Assembly: GCF_000826685.1 (NCBI RefSeq) | Contig: NZ_JROO01000021.1 | Location: forward strand, 1-64,000 | Direction: 5' to 3' | Source of the DNA: Streptomonospora alba | GTDB taxonomy: Bacteria > Actinomycetota > Actinomycetes > Streptosporangiales > Streptosporangiaceae | DNA length: 64,000 nucleotides | Shown: in pieces, positions 16,959 through 25,935 of the stretch | Layout of the letters: the number at the start of each line of letters is the position of its first letter | Position numbering within the stretch: the stretch's first letter is position 1 | Made by a program: the position numbers and the translations under genes | The notes under the pieces: generated by a model | The model's database searches: none | Told to the model about the DNA's origin: nothing | What the model saw: only the letters and a program-made list of their open reading frames with translations

Positions 16959-17722
16959 GACGGCGTCCTCATTTCCTGGTGCTTCGATCGTGCGGATGCT
17001 GCGGTGCGAGGACGGGCGGCCGCCGGCCGGCGCGGGCATCCCGGTGGGAGGCTCCGGCGACGGTGCGCCGAGAGCGACCGGGGGTAGCGGGCGGCCGTCG
17101 CGCAGCGTTCTCCCTGGCACGATCGGCCCGCAAGCGGGCGGCCACAATGCGGATGGCCGCCTGCGGACAGTCGGGCCGCGCGGCGGAACCTACGGCCCGT
17201 TTGCGGGTCGATGACGCGGACATGCATCGGATGACGGGATTTTTCGGCTCGCGAGCACGAGCGGTTGGCGCGTCGTGCGATGCCAGCGACGGTGCGTGCC
17301 GCATGGGCTGCATGATCATTCGGAAGCTTCCGCCGTGCGCCGTCAATTCGGGGGAAGATCACGGCAATGACATACGCTTCGATTAAACTTCCGGTAATCC
17401 GGCACGCACAGAAATGCACTGGTTTCGGATCTTCGGAAAACCGAGTTTTCGGGTGTCCTGATCAGCGTCGCCCGCGCACCCGAACGGGCTCGCGCCCGGC
17501 CGCCGACGACGACCCGGTCCGCCCGCGGCACCAGCCGACCGCGACATCCCGGATCAGCCGTCTCCGCGCAGCGGAGCGAGCCGTGGGATGCCGGGCGGCC
17601 GTGCGGCGCCGACCGCCGCGGGGGCTATGCGGCGCCGCTCCCCGGCGGGGTCTGCCGCCGACTCCCGCCCGGCTCCCGCCGCGGTCCCCTCGGCGTGCGG
17701 CGGCGAGTGGACCCGCCGGCAC
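16959..17722. other. 764-bp intergenic region
   Basis: Between the divergent-side start of the peroxidase gene and the stop of the acyl-CoA synthetase gene. It is less GC-rich around 17220-17460 than its surroundings and should hold the peroxidase promoter, but I find no hexamer pair I would defend. A weak hairpin (GAAAAC/GTTTTC) sits near 17438-17452. No gene is supported. Confidence 0.5.
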
Positions 17723-19534
17723 TCAGCGCTTGGTGTACATCTCCTCGATGGCGTCGTCGTAGCGCTCGGCGATGCGTGAGCGGCGCAGCTTCAGCGTGGG
17801 GGTGAGAGTCTCGTTCTCGACGCTGAACTGCTCGGGCAGGATGCGGAACGCGCGGATCGACTCCGCGCGCGAGACCGCGGCGTTGGCGGTGTCGACCGCA
17901 TTCTGCACCTCGGCACGCAGAGCGGGGTCGGCGTCGAGGCCCTCGCGCGGCTCGTCGGAGGCGTATCCGTGGTCCCGCTTCCACCGGGCGAGTTCGTCGG
18001 GGTCCAGGGTGATCAGGGCGCTCACGAAGGAGCGGCCGTCTCCCAGGAGCATGCACTGCTCGATGAGCGGGTGGGCGCAGACGCGCTCCTCGGTCGGCAC
18101 CGGCGCCACGTTCTTGCCGCCGGCCGTCACCAGGATCTCCTTCTTGCGGCCCGTGACGCTGACATAGCCGTCGTCGTCGATCTCGCCGAGGTCGCCCGTG
18201 GCGAACCAGCCGTCGACGAAGGCGTCGTCGGTGGCTTCGGGCCGGTTCCAGTAGCGGCCGAAGACCGGGGCGCCGCGGACGAGGATCTCGCCGTCCTCGC
18301 CGAGGCTCACCTCGACGCCGGGCAGCGGGCCGCCGACGGTGCCGGGCCGGACCCGGCCGGGGGTGTTGGCCATCACCGCGGCCGTGGTCTCGGTCAGGCC
18401 GTAGCCCTCGTAGACCTCCAGGCCGATGCCGCGGTAGAAGTGCAGCAGACGCGTATCCAGGGCACCGCCGCCGGAGATGACGCGCCTGCACCGCCCGCCC
18501 AGTGCCGCGGTCAGCTTGCGGTAGACCAGCAGGTCCATGACGCGGCGGCGCAGGCGCAGCATCGGCCCGGGCCCGCCGGAGTCGACCGCCTTGCTGTAGG
18601 CCACCGCGGTTTCGGTGGCGGCGTCGAAGATGCGCCGGCTCAGCCCGCTGGTGCGCCCGCGCGCGGAGGCGTGGATCTTCTCGAAGACATAGGGCACCGC
18701 GAGCAGGAAGGTGGGCCGGAACGTGCCCAGGTCGGCGATGAGCGAGGCGACGTCGGCGGTGTGTCCCAGGCGCGCGCCGGAGTGGATGACTCCGACCTGC
18801 ACCATGCGCCCGAACACATGGGCCAGCGGCAGGAAGAGCAGGGTCGAAGCCGGCGTTCCGTCGGCCTCGGGCTCGAACATCGCGGGCAGCGACACCTCGA
18901 CCGCCTGGATCTCGGCCAGGAAGTTGCGGTGGGTGAGGACGCACCCCTTGGGGGTTCCGGTCGTACCGGAGGTATAGACGATGGTGGCCGGATCGTCGTG
19001 GTCGACACCGGCGCGCCGCTCCTCGACCGTGCTGTCGGGAACCTCGGCGCCGGCGGTACGCAACTGCTCCAGGGCACCGGTGTCGAAGCACCAGACCGTC
19101 TCCAGCGCCTGCGGGCCCGCCGGGGACGTGCGCAGCTCCTCGACCATGGCGGCGTGGTCGGTGTCGTCGACGACGCAGGCCACGCAGCCGGCGTCGCCGA
19201 GGATCAGCGAGGCCTGCTCGGCCGAGGAGGAGGGGTAGATCGGCACCGAGACGGCGCCGGCGGTCCAGATCGCATAGTCCAGCAGCGTCCACTCGTAGCG
19301 GTTGCCCGACAGCAGCCCCACCCTGTCGCCTGCTTGCACGCCCCGGGCGACGAGGCCCTTGGCCAGGGCCACGACCTCGTCGCGGACCTCGGCGGCGGCC
19401 ATGTCGTGCCAGCGCCCGCCCTCCTGGCGGCTGAGCATGGCACGGCCGGGGAACCGGGAGGCGCGCTCGAAGAGGGTGTCGGCCAATCCTCCCTGCACGG
19501 GGAGTTCGATCTGCGTGGGATTGGCAATGCTCAT
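17723..19534 (-). CDS. Long-chain fatty-acid--CoA ligase (FadD15/FAA1 type)
   Basis: A 603-aa ANL-superfamily enzyme that activates fatty acids to acyl-CoA via acyl-AMP. Core motifs are IVYTSGTTGTPKGCVLTH (P-loop, residues about 175-190), EGYGLTETTA, GWFATGDLGEIDDDGYVSVTGRKKEIL and the catalytic lysine region GGKNVAPVPTEE. It belongs to the long eukaryote-like FAA1 group (LFLPLAHVFGRM). The ATG at 19534 has GGAG upstream; the GTG three codons earlier lies too close to that site. It is monocistronic. Confidence 0.93.
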   Translation of the reverse strand: MSIANPTQIELPVQGGLADTLFERASRFPGRAMLSRQEGGRWHDMAAAEVRDEVVALAKGLVARGVQAGDRVGLLSGNRYEWTLLDYAIWTAGAVSVPIYPSSSAEQASLILGDAGCVACVVDDTDHAAMVEELRTSPAGPQALETVWCFDTGALEQLRTAGAEVPDSTVEERRAGVDHDDPATIVYTSGTTGTPKGCVLTHRNFLAEIQAVEVSLPAMFEPEADGTPASTLLFLPLAHVFGRMVQVGVIHSGARLGHTADVASLIADLGTFRPTFLLAVPYVFEKIHASARGRTSGLSRRIFDAATETAVAYSKAVDSGGPGPMLRLRRRVMDLLVYRKLTAALGGRCRRVISGGGALDTRLLHFYRGIGLEVYEGYGLTETTAAVMANTPGRVRPGTVGGPLPGVEVSLGEDGEILVRGAPVFGRYWNRPEATDDAFVDGWFATGDLGEIDDDGYVSVTGRKKEILVTAGGKNVAPVPTEERVCAHPLIEQCMLLGDGRSFVSALITLDPDELARWKRDHGYASDEPREGLDADPALRAEVQNAVDTANAAVSRAESIRAFRILPEQFSVENETLTPTLKLRRSRIAERYDDAIEEMYTKR

Positions 19535-19890
19535 CGTCACCACTCCGGTTTATCGGACAGACGACACGAAACCGCCCACACGAAGGCGGCACAGCGGCAT
19601 GATCTAGCTCATAATCCGCGCGGATCCGCGGAGGCTTCCGAACGGCCCACCGGCGGGCGGCGCCGCGCCTCTAGGGCGGTGAACTGCGAATTCTCCATAC
19701 TGTCGACTGCTCGGCGGGTATGTCGCCTCCGTACCGGAGTCCGGGGCCGAGCCGGAGCGCGCCGATCGCCCCCATAATCGGGCGTGTCGCGGGTAGTCGG
19801 TCCATAGGCAGGGAGTCGGCGAGAGTTTCCCGCCTCCCTGCAGACAGCGATCGACGGATCGAGAAGAGCCATCCCCCGAGGAGGAATCCC
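19535..19890. other. Divergent intergenic region
   Basis: 356 bp between fadD (minus) and the small basic protein gene (plus). CATAAT at 19773-19778 is a possible -10 for the plus-strand gene, without a matching -35. Nothing else is recognisable. Confidence 0.4.
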
Positions 19891-20163
19891 ATGGGGACCC
19901 GTAGGAACTGGATCGAACGCAAGGCGCGCCAGGTCATGGGTGGCAGGCTCGACGGAATGGGAGGCGGGTCTCCCGTCTCCCGGACGCACCGCCCCCATCT
20001 CAAGGGTGGCGCTGTGCAGGCCCGCGGCCTGGGCGGCACTTTCCGGCGCACGCTGAACCGCGGCATGAGCACGGGCTCCGGTGCCGGCAAGCGGCACGGC
20101 GGCGGAATGCAGCGCGGCATCCGGAAGGCCGAGACGCGGCTGCGCCGCGCGATCCGCCGCTGA
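19891..20163 (+). CDS. Small highly basic Gly/Arg-rich protein
   Basis: A 90-aa protein preceded by GAGGAGGAATCCC, an excellent ribosome-binding site. Basic residues dominate and acidic residues are very few. It begins MGTRRNWIERKARQVMGGR, has a Gly/Ser/His middle (GGGSPVSRTHRPHLKGG) and ends with an Arg-rich helix-like segment (IRKAETRLRRAIRR). I recognise no family. Net charge suggests nucleic-acid or membrane-surface binding, which is inference. It is followed by a perfect 16-bp terminator hairpin, supporting it as an independent transcription unit. Confidence 0.6.
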   Translation: MGTRRNWIERKARQVMGGRLDGMGGGSPVSRTHRPHLKGGAVQARGLGGTFRRTLNRGMSTGSGAGKRHGGGMQRGIRKAETRLRRAIRR

Positions 20164-20185
20164 CCGCGCTAGTACACCGAACGCG

Positions 20186-20224
20186 AAGCGCCGCACGAGG
20201 GGACCGTACCCTCGTGCGGCGCTT
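20186..20224. terminator. Bidirectional terminator hairpin
   Basis: Perfect 16-bp arms 20186-20201 and 20209-20224 with a 7-nt loop. The plus-strand stem ends in TT. It lies between convergent genes ending at 20163 (plus) and 20285 (minus). Confidence 0.8.
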
Positions 20225-20284
20225 TCGTGTGCGGCGCAGGCGCTTGTGCACCCGCCGGGGCGCACGGTCCGGCGCTGCGGGAGG

Positions 20285-20959
20285 CTACGCGCCCCCGTCG
20301 CCGGGCAGGTTCATGCGGACCATGAGCGCGGTGCCCTCGGCGGTCACCTGGCCGTTGTGGCGCACCTCGCCGGAGACGAAGACCTTGCGGCGCTCGGTTC
20401 CGCTCACGCGGGCGGTGATCTCCAGCGGGGCGTTGAGCGGCGTGGGGTTGCGGTAGTTCACGTCCAGGTTGGCCGTGAGACCGGGCATCCCCTCGGCGCC
20501 CGCCGCCGAGCCCAGGGCCTGGTCGAGGAGGGCGGCGAGCCAGCCGCCGTGCACCAGTCCGGGCGGCCCCTGGTACGTGCCGTTCAGCACCACCTCGCCG
20601 CGCAGGCCGCCCTCGGGAGCCGTCTCCATGCGCAGCGGGGGCGCGGCGGCGTTGGTCGGGCCGGAGACGACGTTGGTGAGGGTGCCGTACTCGACCCTGC
20701 CGTCGGGCCAGACCTGCTGGACCATGGTGCCGATGTCGTGCCGGTCGCCCTTGAGGCGGTCGTTGGCCGCCGCCACGGCCTCGCGGGCCGCGGCCAGCTC
20801 CCGCGATCCGGCCTTGGTGTGGGCGACGGTGTCGACCAGGGAGCGCACCTCGTCGACCAGGGAGGCCAGCTCCGCGGGGATCTCCCCCTCGGGGACCACC
20901 GAGAGCCCGAAGTCGCGAGGGTCGGGGAGTTCGGCAACCGGCTTCGCGTCGACCGTCAT
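20285..20959 (-). CDS. PaaI-type hotdog thioesterase
   Basis: The 224-aa protein has a C-terminal hotdog fold (about residues 115-220) with the signature GTYQGPPGLVHGGWLAALLDQALG and LNVNYRNPTPLNAPLEITARV-like strands, placing it among acyl-CoA thioesterases of the PaaI/4HBT group. The N-terminal ~95 residues are an amphipathic helical extension (LVDEVRSLVDTVAHTKAGS). The substrate is not predictable. The ATG at 20959 has AAAGGAAG upstream. An imperfect palindrome at 21119-21132, 160 bp upstream, could be an operator. Confidence 0.85.
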   Translation of the reverse strand: MTVDAKPVAELPDPRDFGLSVVPEGEIPAELASLVDEVRSLVDTVAHTKAGSRELAAAREAVAAANDRLKGDRHDIGTMVQQVWPDGRVEYGTLTNVVSGPTNAAAPPLRMETAPEGGLRGEVVLNGTYQGPPGLVHGGWLAALLDQALGSAAGAEGMPGLTANLDVNYRNPTPLNAPLEITARVSGTERRKVFVSGEVRHNGQVTAEGTALMVRMNLPGDGGA

Positions 20960-21441
20960 GGCTTCCTTTGCTGTGCTGAGTGTCCTCTGCTCGGCGGGGT
21001 GTCCGCGCGCCGCCGGAGCGGCGACGGGCGGCCCGGTCCCCGTCCGCATCGCCCTGACCGCGCTGCTCGTCTGCGGCGGCCGATGCGGAGTCGGCGCGCC
21101 GCCGACCGACCATAGATGTTACTCGCTAGTAGCTTCATGGTCGCCGACTCCGGCTCCCGAAAGCAACGCGACAACCGTCACAGCCGGATCCGCGGTCACC
21201 GCTACCGGATTCAACAGGCCGGGACTGAAGGCCCTATTTCGTGAATCCGGCCACCGCACCGCCGACCGGGCAGCGCCTTGCGACGCCCGCGTCGCGACGA
21301 GGTACGCCCCGGAACCCGAGAGCCCCCTCGGAACCGCCGAGGCCGTGGTGGCGGCTGCGGGTGCTTCTACGGGTGCTTTCCAGGTCCTGGACGCGGGCGG
21401 CGGCTCCGGCGGCTTCCGCTGCGGGCGGGGCCGGGAGCCGA
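20960..21441. other. 482-bp intergenic region upstream of the thioesterase
   Basis: It lies between the thioesterase start and the end of the acetyltransferase gene, both minus strand. The only structured site I see is TTACTCGCTAGTAG (21119-21132), an imperfect dyad (TACT-N4-AGTA) of the kind bound by TetR-type repressors. No gene is supported. Confidence 0.4.
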
Positions 21442-21870
21442 TCAGTCCAGCCGCTTGCGCATGTCCAGATGCCGGATCCCCGCGTCCAGGAACTCCTCGC
21501 CCCGGGCGGCATAGCCCAAGCGCTCGTAGAAGCGCAGGGCGTGGGTCTGGGCGTGCAGCTCGATCTCGCCCAGTCCCAGCTTGCGGGCCCGCTCCTCGAT
21601 GGCACGGACGAGAGCGGCCCCCGTCCCCGTCCCGCGGGCCTCGGGCAGCACGGCCAGGCGCCCCAGGACGCCCCGCTCCCCCGCGGCGACGAGCCGGCCG
21701 GTCCCCGCGGGCACGCCGTCGATACGGGCCAGCAGATGGTCGGCGCCGGGATCGTGGGAATCGGGCTCCTCGGCGATGGGAACCTGCTGCTCGGCGACGA
21801 AGACGGCGCCGCGGATGGCGAACACGGCGGCGCGGTCCTGGAAGGTCTCCGCGAGATCGATCGTGCGCAC
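21442..21870 (-). CDS. GNAT-family N-acetyltransferase (ElaA-like)
   Basis: A 142-aa single-domain GNAT. FAIRGAVFVAEQQVP matches the N-terminal pattern of ElaA-like members. The acetyl-CoA-binding loop is visible as LAVLPEARGTGTGAALVRAIEERA (R/Q-x-x-G-x-G/A), and HAQTHALRFYERLGYAARGEEF gives the C-terminal strand. The substrate is unknown. The GTG start has TAGACT 6 nt upstream and no Shine-Dalgarno sequence, suggesting a leaderless transcript. It is divergent from the AraC-family gene with a 105-bp gap. Confidence 0.88.
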   Translation of the reverse strand: MRTIDLAETFQDRAAVFAIRGAVFVAEQQVPIAEEPDSHDPGADHLLARIDGVPAGTGRLVAAGERGVLGRLAVLPEARGTGTGAALVRAIEERARKLGLGEIELHAQTHALRFYERLGYAARGEEFLDAGIRHLDMRKRLD

Positions 21871-21882
21871 GCGGGAAGTCTA
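21870..21882 (-). promoter_or_regulatory. Candidate leaderless -10 of the GNAT gene
   Basis: TAGACT (21882-21877, minus strand) ends 6 nt before the GTG start at 21870. No -35 is evident. Confidence 0.45.
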
Positions 21883-21963
21883 GGCGCCCGGCCGCCGCCC
21901 GCCGCCCATGCGGGCCCGCGTACTCCGTCCGGCTCCGGCCGTCGCCCTCACAGCAAGTCCGCC

Positions 21964-21976
21964 TACGCTGGCGGTA
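21964..21976 (+). promoter_or_regulatory. Candidate leaderless -10 of the AraC-family gene
   Basis: TACGCT (21964-21969) fits TANNNT and ends 6 nt before the ATG at 21976, which has no Shine-Dalgarno sequence. Confidence 0.45.
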
Positions 21977-22815
21977 TGAGCGAGGACTCCGGCGAGCGCG
22001 CGCAGTTCTGGCGGCATCCCGGCCTGCCCGGCGTGGAGCTGCTCAAGGCCCACTACGTCCGGCACACCTTCCCGCGGCACACCCACGACACCTACACCTT
22101 CGCCCTCATCGAGGCGGGGGTGGAGGTCACCTACTACCGGGGCGTCGATGTCAGTATCAGCGCGGGCGGAGTGCTGGTCGTCGAGCCGCACGAGGTGCAC
22201 ACCGGCCACGCGGGCGTGGCCGGGGGCTGGCGCTACCGGGTGCTCTACCCCGAGGTCGGCGTGGTCGCCGCCGCGGCGCGCGACCTCGGCATGGACGCCG
22301 TCCCGTCCTTCACGCCCGAGGAGATCCGCGACCCGTCCTCAGCACGCCTCCTGCGCGCCGCTCACCTGGCCACCGAGCAGGGCGACCGGCTCAGCGCCTC
22401 CACCTTGACCCGCCGAGCCCTGCACCGGCTGCTCGCCCGGCACACCCGCGCCCGCTCCGCCCGTCCGCAACCGCCCGGCTCCGCCCAGGCTGTCGAGCGG
22501 GCCCGCGAGCTGCTGCACACCAGGCTGGCCGATCCGCCCGGGCTGGAGGAGCTGGCGGCGGCCGTGGACACGCCTCCCTACGCGCTGCTGCGCGCGTTCC
22601 GCTCGATCCACGGGCTGCCGCCGCACACCTACGTGAACGACGTCCGCGTGCACCGCGCCCGCAGACTGCTGGGCGAGGGGACGGCGCCGGCCGACGTCGC
22701 CGCCTCCCTGGGCTTCGCCGACCAGCCGCACTTCACCCGGCACTTCAAGCGCAGCACGGGAGTGCCGCCCGGCGCCTTCCAACGCGGCGTGCTGGGCCGA
22801 TCCCCATCGCAGTGA
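21976..22815 (+). CDS. AraC-family transcriptional regulator
   Basis: A 279-aa regulator with an N-terminal cupin-type AraC_binding domain (HTFPRHTHDTYTFALIEAGVEVTYYRG ... EPHEVHTGHAG, residues 28-85) and a C-terminal double helix-turn-helix (about 180-275) ending with the second-HTH signature DVAASLGFADQPHFTRHFKRSTGVPPGAFQ. This arrangement is common in regulators placed beside LysE- or AzlC-type amino-acid exporters. The azlC-like gene follows 97 bp downstream on the same strand, so it is the likely target. The effector is unknown. Confidence 0.92.
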   Translation: MSEDSGERAQFWRHPGLPGVELLKAHYVRHTFPRHTHDTYTFALIEAGVEVTYYRGVDVSISAGGVLVVEPHEVHTGHAGVAGGWRYRVLYPEVGVVAAAARDLGMDAVPSFTPEEIRDPSSARLLRAAHLATEQGDRLSASTLTRRALHRLLARHTRARSARPQPPGSAQAVERARELLHTRLADPPGLEELAAAVDTPPYALLRAFRSIHGLPPHTYVNDVRVHRARRLLGEGTAPADVAASLGFADQPHFTRHFKRSTGVPPGAFQRGVLGRSPSQ

Positions 22816-22912
22816 CTCCCCCGAGCAGGCCGCCCGGCACGGGAGCCGACGAGGCGTGCCGCGCAATTTCGTTCAAGACCGCGCCGGGACGACGCCGCTA
22901 GCGTCGGTGGAC

Positions 22913-23677
22913 GTGACCACCTCCACTGCATCGCTGCCGCCCCCGGTCCGCGACGGGCTGGGGATGGGCACCGCCGTCGGCCTGTCCGGAACCGCTTTCG
23001 GGGCCGCCGCCGTCACCGCAGGGCTCTCGGTGCCCCAGGCGTGCGTGCTCAGCCTGCTCGCTTTCACCGGCGCGTCGCAGTTCGCCCTGGTGGGCGTGGT
23101 CGCCGGCGGAGGCGGCTTGGCGGCGGGCGCCGCCGGCGCACTGCTGCTGGGCGCGCGCAATACCCTCTACGGCCTGCGGATGGCCGACCTGCTGCACTGG
23201 CGCGGACCGAGGCGCCTGCTGGTCGCCCACGGCATCATCGACGAGACCGCCGCCGGGGCACTGGCCCAACCCACCGCGGCGTGGGCGCGCACGTCCTTCG
23301 TCACGGTCTTCACCTCGCTCTACCTGACCTGGAACCTGACCACGCTCGTCGGCGCGCTGGCCACCGAGCGGATCGGCGACACCGACGCCTTCGGGCTGGA
23401 CGCCATGAGCGCCGCCGTGTTCCTGGCACTGGTCGCCGCACGGCTGCGCGACAACCGGCGGGAGCGCCTGGTCGCGGTGCTGGCGGCGGCGATCGCTCTC
23501 GCGGCGGTGCCGTTCGCACCGCCCGGCGTGCCGGTGCTGCTGGCCGCGGCGGCCGCGCTGATCGTGCCGAGCGGCGGCCCGGCAGGTTCCCCCGGCGACG
23601 ACGAGGGCGGTGACGGCGGTGCGCCCGGTTCGGACGGTGGCGATGCGGACCCCGGACGCGGGGAGGTGCGGGCATGA
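22913..23677 (+). CDS. azlC: AzlC-family branched-chain amino acid exporter, large subunit
   Basis: A 254-aa polytopic membrane protein. The AzlC signature is present: GLGMGTAVGLSGTAFGAAAV, then LLAFTGASQFALVGVVAGGG and LGARNTLYGLRMA, with about seven hydrophobic helices and DETAAGA in the middle. With AzlD it exports branched-chain amino acids or analogues. The C-terminus is a Gly/Asp-rich cytoplasmic tail of about 35 residues, longer than usual. The start is uncertain: GTG at 22913 or 22907. It overlaps azlD by 4 bp (ATGA). Confidence 0.88.
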   Translation: MTTSTASLPPPVRDGLGMGTAVGLSGTAFGAAAVTAGLSVPQACVLSLLAFTGASQFALVGVVAGGGGLAAGAAGALLLGARNTLYGLRMADLLHWRGPRRLLVAHGIIDETAAGALAQPTAAWARTSFVTVFTSLYLTWNLTTLVGALATERIGDTDAFGLDAMSAAVFLALVAARLRDNRRERLVAVLAAAIALAAVPFAPPGVPVLLAAAAALIVPSGGPAGSPGDDEGGDGGAPGSDGGDADPGRGEVRA

Positions 23678-23988
23678 CCCTCTGGCTGGTCATCATCGGC
23701 ACCTGCGCGGGGTGCTACCTGCTGAAGCTGGCCGGGCTCTCGGCGCCGCGGCGGCTGCTGGACCATCCGCTCGTACGGCGCTTCGCGATGACGGTGCCCG
23801 TGGCGCTGCTGGCCGCGCTGATCGCCGTGCAGACGGCGAGCGACGGCGGCCAGGAACTGGTCTTCGACCCGGCGCGCGTCGGCGGCGTGGCCGCAGCGGC
23901 CATAGCCCTGCTGCTGCGCGCACCCTTCCTGGTGGTACTGGCCGCGGCTGCCGCGACGGCCGCTGGACTGCGGCTGCTGGGCCTGTGA
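23674..23988 (+). CDS. azlD: AzlD-family exporter, small subunit
   Basis: A 104-aa protein with about four membrane helices, starting TLWLVIIGTCAGCYLLKLAG and containing FDPARVGGVAAAAIALLLRAPFLVVL, matching the AzlD family (the partner of AzlC). Its ATG overlaps the azlC stop, so both subunits are made together. Confidence 0.88.
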   Translation: MTLWLVIIGTCAGCYLLKLAGLSAPRRLLDHPLVRRFAMTVPVALLAALIAVQTASDGGQELVFDPARVGGVAAAAIALLLRAPFLVVLAAAAATAAGLRLLGL

Positions 23989-24180
23989 TGGCCGACCGCC
24001 GCGCGGCCGCTCTCCCGCGCGGCGGTGCCGCTCGCCCGCGGCGTCCGCGCGGGCGCACCGCGCGCGGGTCCGCCGGCGGGTGCGGGGACGCTCCTCCCGC
24101 CACTTCCCCGCTCCCGAGGTGACGGACCCGCCTCCAGCGGGCAGAAGCACCTGGGACCATCCCGCGAGCCGGAGGACGCG

Positions 24181-25935
24181 ATGACCGACCAGACCGGGAC
24201 CGCAGCCGCTGCCCCCAAGGGCGCCGACGAGATCACGCGCCCGGGCGGTCCGGAGCCGTCCGGGCGGTGGCGCACAGCGGCCGAGGAGGTCGCCGACGTG
24301 CTGGCCGCCGCCGGGATCCGCCACTGCTACACGGTGCCCGGCGAGAGCTTCCTGGAGCTGTCCGACGCCGTCGAGCAGCACGAGGACATCCGGCTCGTCT
24401 CCACACGCCATGAGAACGGCGCCGCGTTCATGGCCGAGGCCGAGGCCAAGCTCACCGGAGTCCCCGCCGTCGCGGCGGCCACGCGCGGGCCGGGCGCCGC
24501 CAACCTTGCCGTGGGCGTGCACACCGCCCGCCAGGACTCCACGCCCATGGTCGTGTTCCTCGGTCAGGTCACCAGCGACTGCCTGGGCCGCGAGGCCTTC
24601 CAGGAGGTCGACCTCACCGCCTTCTACGCGCCCATCACCAAATGGGCCACCACCGTCACCCGCGCAGACCGGCTCGCCGAGATCACCGCCCAGGCCCTGC
24701 GCGTGGCCACCACCGGGCGCCCCGGGCCGGTGGCCGTGGCGGTGCCGGGCGACCTGTTCGGGCAGCGCGTCCCGCCGGAGCCCAAGCTGCCGGGGACCGA
24801 ACCGCCGCGGCCGCCGCTGGGCGAGGACGAGCGCGACAGGCTCGCGGAGTGGCTGGTCACCGCGCAGCGCCCGGTGATCGTCGCGGGCGGGGGGACCCGC
24901 AACGCACGCGAAGAGCTGGTCGCCTGCGCCGAGCGCTACAACGTCGGCGTCTACACCTCATGGCGGCGCCAGGACGTGTTCCCCAACGACCATCCGCTCT
25001 ACCTCGGGCACCTGGGGCTGGGCTGCCCCGAATCGGTGCTGCGCACCTTGGAGGAGGCCGACGCGGTCCTGGTCGTCGGCTCGCGGCTGAGCGAGATCAC
25101 CAGCCAGACCTACAGACTGCCCACCGCCGCCGGGCCGGGGCCGGACTCGCCGGTCGCCCAGATCGACATCGACCCCGCGCAGATCGGCGCGGTCACCGGA
25201 GTGTGGCTGGGGGCGGCGGCCGACGCGCGCCGGGCTCTGGACTCTCTGGCCGCTCTGCCGGTGGCCACGCCCGACCGCGACTACGGCGAGGCGCACCACG
25301 CATGGGAGCGCACCGCCACCGCGCCCGCAGACGCCGCCACGCACCCCGGCGGCCTGATGCATCCGTGGGCGGTGGTGGAGGCGATGCGCAAGGCGCTGCC
25401 CGACGACACCGTCATCACCAACGACGCCGGGAACTTCGCCGCGTTCCTGCACCGCGGCTGGACCTACCGGCACCCTCGCACCCAGCTCGCGCCCACCAGC
25501 GGGGCCATGGGCTATGCGGTCCCGGCTGCGGTTGCGGCCAAGCTCGCCGCGCCCAACCGCACGGTCGTGGCCGCGGTGGGCGACGGCGGGGTGCTGATGA
25601 CCGGCCAGGAGCTGGAGACCGCGGTCCGGCTGGAGCTTCCGCTGACCGTGATCGTCTTCCAGAACGGCCTCTACGGCACCATCGCGATGCACCAGGCGCG
25701 GGAACTGGGCCGCAGGGCGGGCACCGATATCAGCGGCCCGCTGGACCTGGCCTCCTACGCACGCGGCCTGGGTGCCCTCGGCGCCACGGCGACGAACCCG
25801 GTCGAGCTGGCGGACGCGCTGGACGCCGCGCTCTCGGCCGAGTTGCCGATGCTCATCGACGTTCGCACCGACCCCGAGATCATCAGCCCGGAGGCCACCA
25901 TGACGAGCCTGCTTCACGCCTCCGACCACCGTTGA
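24181..25935 (+). CDS. Acetolactate-synthase-like TPP-dependent enzyme
   Basis: The 584-aa protein has the three-domain layout of TPP decarboxylases/ligases: the Pyr domain with the catalytic glutamate in TRHENGAAFMAEAEAKLTG, a central domain (RPVIVAGGGTRNA) and the PP domain with TPP/Mg motif GDGGVLMTGQELETAVRLELPLTVIVFQNG (GDG...N). It is closest in pattern to IlvB-like large subunits. No regulatory subunit (ilvN) is adjacent, and the true product could be acetolactate or another ThDP reaction. It starts with GGAGGA before the ATG. Position after araC-azlCD suggests a link to branched-chain amino acids. Confidence 0.85.
   Translation: MTDQTGTAAAAPKGADEITRPGGPEPSGRWRTAAEEVADVLAAAGIRHCYTVPGESFLELSDAVEQHEDIRLVSTRHENGAAFMAEAEAKLTGVPAVAAATRGPGAANLAVGVHTARQDSTPMVVFLGQVTSDCLGREAFQEVDLTAFYAPITKWATTVTRADRLAEITAQALRVATTGRPGPVAVAVPGDLFGQRVPPEPKLPGTEPPRPPLGEDERDRLAEWLVTAQRPVIVAGGGTRNAREELVACAERYNVGVYTSWRRQDVFPNDHPLYLGHLGLGCPESVLRTLEEADAVLVVGSRLSEITSQTYRLPTAAGPGPDSPVAQIDIDPAQIGAVTGVWLGAAADARRALDSLAALPVATPDRDYGEAHHAWERTATAPADAATHPGGLMHPWAVVEAMRKALPDDTVITNDAGNFAAFLHRGWTYRHPRTQLAPTSGAMGYAVPAAVAAKLAAPNRTVVAAVGDGGVLMTGQELETAVRLELPLTVIVFQNGLYGTIAMHQARELGRRAGTDISGPLDLASYARGLGALGATATNPVELADALDAALSAELPMLIDVRTDPEIISPEATMTSLLHASDHR

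Noticed and set aside
17969-19777. A 602-codon plus-strand frame over the acyl-CoA synthetase gene
   Set aside because: Antisense shadow; no protein-family signature.
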